A DNA stretch of 8,585 nt. Source: Paracoccaceae bacterium. GTDB lineage: Bacteria; Pseudomonadota; Alphaproteobacteria; Rhodobacterales; Rhodobacteraceae. The translations under genes were made by a program, and so were the position numbers. Position 1 is the stretch's first letter, and every line of letters starts with the position of its first letter. Below the pieces are notes generated by a model. That model was given only the letters and a program-made list of their open reading frames with translations, was not told the origin of the DNA and did not search any database. The DNA is taken from assembly GCA_011525185.1 (NCBI GenBank), contig WTIQ01000120.1, positions 1-8,585 of the forward strand. The letters run 5' to 3'. Positions 7,397 to 8,585 of the stretch are shown piece by piece.

Positions 7397-7438
7397 GTAT
7401 GGCGTTTATGTGGATGTTTTGAAATTGAGAGCAAAAGT

Positions 7439-8311
7439 ATGGATACAAGTTCAGTATTGGACCGATTGACTGAGGAATGGGAAAGCCTCACGCAGGAGGC
7501 GCAAAAAGCGGCGCGTTATGTGTTGGACAATCCTCAAGATGTGGGTGTTTCTACCGTGCGCGAATTGGCTGAGGCGGCAAAGGTAAAACCCAATACGGTG
7601 GTGCGCATGGCGCGTCAGGTTGGCTTTGAGGGGTTTGAAGAATTTCGAGCCCCGTTTCGAGATGCCATAAGGATGGGGGCTGTATCGCTGGAAGATCGTG
7701 CCCGTTGGTTGCAAGATATTGGTAAAGAAGGCGAACTTGGCGGTCTTTACGCAGATATCGTCGCGGCGACGATCCAAAATATTGAAGAGACTTTTGCAGG
7801 CATAGATATTGAGGATATTCAATCCGCCGCACAAGCCATATGGCAGTCTAACCGGACCTTTGTTTTGGGGGTCGGGGTAAATAACGCAAACGCGCGAAAT
7901 TTCACGTATCTTGCCTCAACGGGAATGTCAGGGTTTCAGGCAATTCCCTCTGCTGGCATGACGGCATTGGATGATCTGGCGCGTGCAGATGCGCGTGATG
8001 TGCTGGTTGCGATGACGACACAGCCCTACCGACGTGATGTTGTGGAGGCTGTCCGTTTTGCCAAAGCGCAAGGGGTTACAGTCATTGCGCTCTCTGATAG
8101 TCTTGCGAGTCCGATTTCACTGGTGGCCGATCACAAATTCACCATTTCCCAAGACACGCCGCAGTTTTTCCCGTCTTCTGTTGCGACTGTTGCCTTGCTG
8201 GAGACGCTTCTTAGTTTTGTCGTCTCTGTCGCATCTGATAAAATCGGGAATCAGGTTGAGCAATTTCACCTTCTTCGTCATAAGATGGGCGCTTATGAGG
8301 GGGGGGAATAG
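7439..8311 (+). CDS. RpiR-family transcriptional regulator (HTH plus SIS domain)
   Basis: 290 residues, normal for the family. The N-terminal helix-turn-helix lies at about 36-72 (STVRELAEAAKVKPNTVVRM, then GFEGFEEFR), the characteristic RpiR signature. A SIS domain follows (about 125-265, with FVLGVGVNNANAR at 141-153). In sugar-responsive members this loop normally carries a Ser that contacts phosphate; here the equivalent stretch is VNNANA, so the ligand may not be a phosphosugar. I chose the ATG at 7439, with GAGAG 7 bases upstream; the longer frame from 7379 starts inside the palindrome. It is divergent from the catabolic operon and abuts the Rieske gene on the same strand, so it probably controls both by sensing the substrate or an intermediate. 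The end of the gene carries a run of eight G (8299-8306), coding for part of the EGGE terminus. Confidence 0.92.
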   Translation: MDTSSVLDRLTEEWESLTQEAQKAARYVLDNPQDVGVSTVRELAEAAKVKPNTVVRMARQVGFEGFEEFRAPFRDAIRMGAVSLEDRARWLQDIGKEGELGGLYADIVAATIQNIEETFAGIDIEDIQSAAQAIWQSNRTFVLGVGVNNANARNFTYLASTGMSGFQAIPSAGMTALDDLARADARDVLVAMTTQPYRRDVVEAVRFAKAQGVTVIALSDSLASPISLVADHKFTISQDTPQFFPSSVATVALLETLLSFVVSVASDKIGNQVEQFHLLRHKMGAYEGGE

Positions 8312-8585
8312 ATGTCAGAACAGCTCGTTCATTCGTTGGCGGGTCGGTATTATACCGATCCTGCTGTTTATGATCTGGAGCAAGCAGGTCTCTTTGCGCG
8401 CACTTGGCAATATGCGGGTCATATCAGTCAATTGAAAAACGAAGGCGATTATTTCGCGTTCGAGTTGGCGGGAGAAAGCCTCTTTTGTATCAAAGGGCGG
8501 GATGGTGAGGTACGGACCTTTTACAATGTGTGTCAGCATCGCGCGCATCAATTGGTCAGTGGCGAAGGGTCAACCCGCGTGGTGT
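8312..8585 (+). CDS. Rieske non-haem iron oxygenase, alpha subunit (5' part)
   Basis: The ATG follows directly after the regulator's TAG, and the frame stays open to the window end (91 codons), so the gene is truncated by the window, not broken. The translation shows the N-terminal approach typical of ring-hydroxylating/demethylating oxygenase alpha subunits: YYTDPAVYDLEQAGLFARTW at 13-32, then FYNVCQHRAH (70-79). C74 and H76 form the first half of the Rieske [2Fe-2S] site; the CxxH half and the mononuclear iron site must lie downstream. Relatives include glycine-betaine, proline-betaine and carnitine oxygenases, which remove N-methyl groups or cleave quaternary amines with a separate reductase. 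Given its neighbours, quaternary-amine demethylation is the best guess. The regulator's purine-rich end (GAGG plus G run) supplies the ribosome binding site. The substrate and the reductase partner cannot be seen. Confidence 0.9.
   Translation, partial: MSEQLVHSLAGRYYTDPAVYDLEQAGLFARTWQYAGHISQLKNEGDYFAFELAGESLFCIKGRDGEVRTFYNVCQHRAHQLVSGEGSTRVV

Noticed and set aside
7439..8311. RpiR-SIS protein as a sugar-phosphate isomerase
   Set aside because: The N-terminal helix-turn-helix and the full RpiR length show it is a regulator; the SIS domain here is a sensor.

Overview
The window looks like a catabolic island from an alphaproteobacterium, most likely a marine Rhodobacterales (roseobacter-type) genome. 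This rests on the mix of gene families (a GcvT-type FAD dehydrogenase, HpbD-like enolase-superfamily enzymes, an RpiR regulator and a Rieske oxygenase), a G+C content near one half by eye, and tightly overlapped genes. The organism assignment is inference.

Layout. Positions 2-70 hold the last 22 codons and stop of an unrecognised plus-strand gene. Positions 71-247 are a convergent spacer with a strong 10-bp stem-loop. From 7306 down to 248, five minus-strand genes form one compact operon. In transcription order they are: an 819-aa FAD/GcvT dehydrogenase of the dimethylglycine/sarcosine dehydrogenase family; a medium-chain dehydrogenase/quinone-reductase-like protein; two tandem mandelate racemase/muconate lactonizing-type (enolase superfamily) enzymes; and a class III, HemL-like PLP aminotransferase. 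Neighbouring genes overlap by 4, 4 and 1 bases, and the last pair is 6 bases apart. Positions 7307-7438 are a divergent control region with a TTGACA box facing the operon, an 18-bp near-perfect palindrome and a second inverted repeat. From 7439 rightwards run an rpiR-type regulator and, directly abutting it, a Rieske non-haem iron oxygenase alpha subunit cut off by the window end.

How the parts may work together (inference). Rieske oxygenases of this type often oxidatively demethylate quaternary amines. GcvT-type FAD dehydrogenases demethylate tertiary or secondary N-methyl amino acids and pass the one-carbon unit to tetrahydrofolate. The two enolase-superfamily proteins carry the same catalytic and metal residues, at nearly the same numbers, as I remember for hydroxyproline-betaine 2-epimerase (HpbD). 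An aminotransferase and a reductase could then process the demethylated skeleton. The cluster therefore reads as a regulated pathway for a methylated amino-acid betaine or similar osmolyte. The combination differs from the classical glycine-betaine route and from the hydroxyproline-betaine route as I know it. The substrate cannot be read from the sequence.
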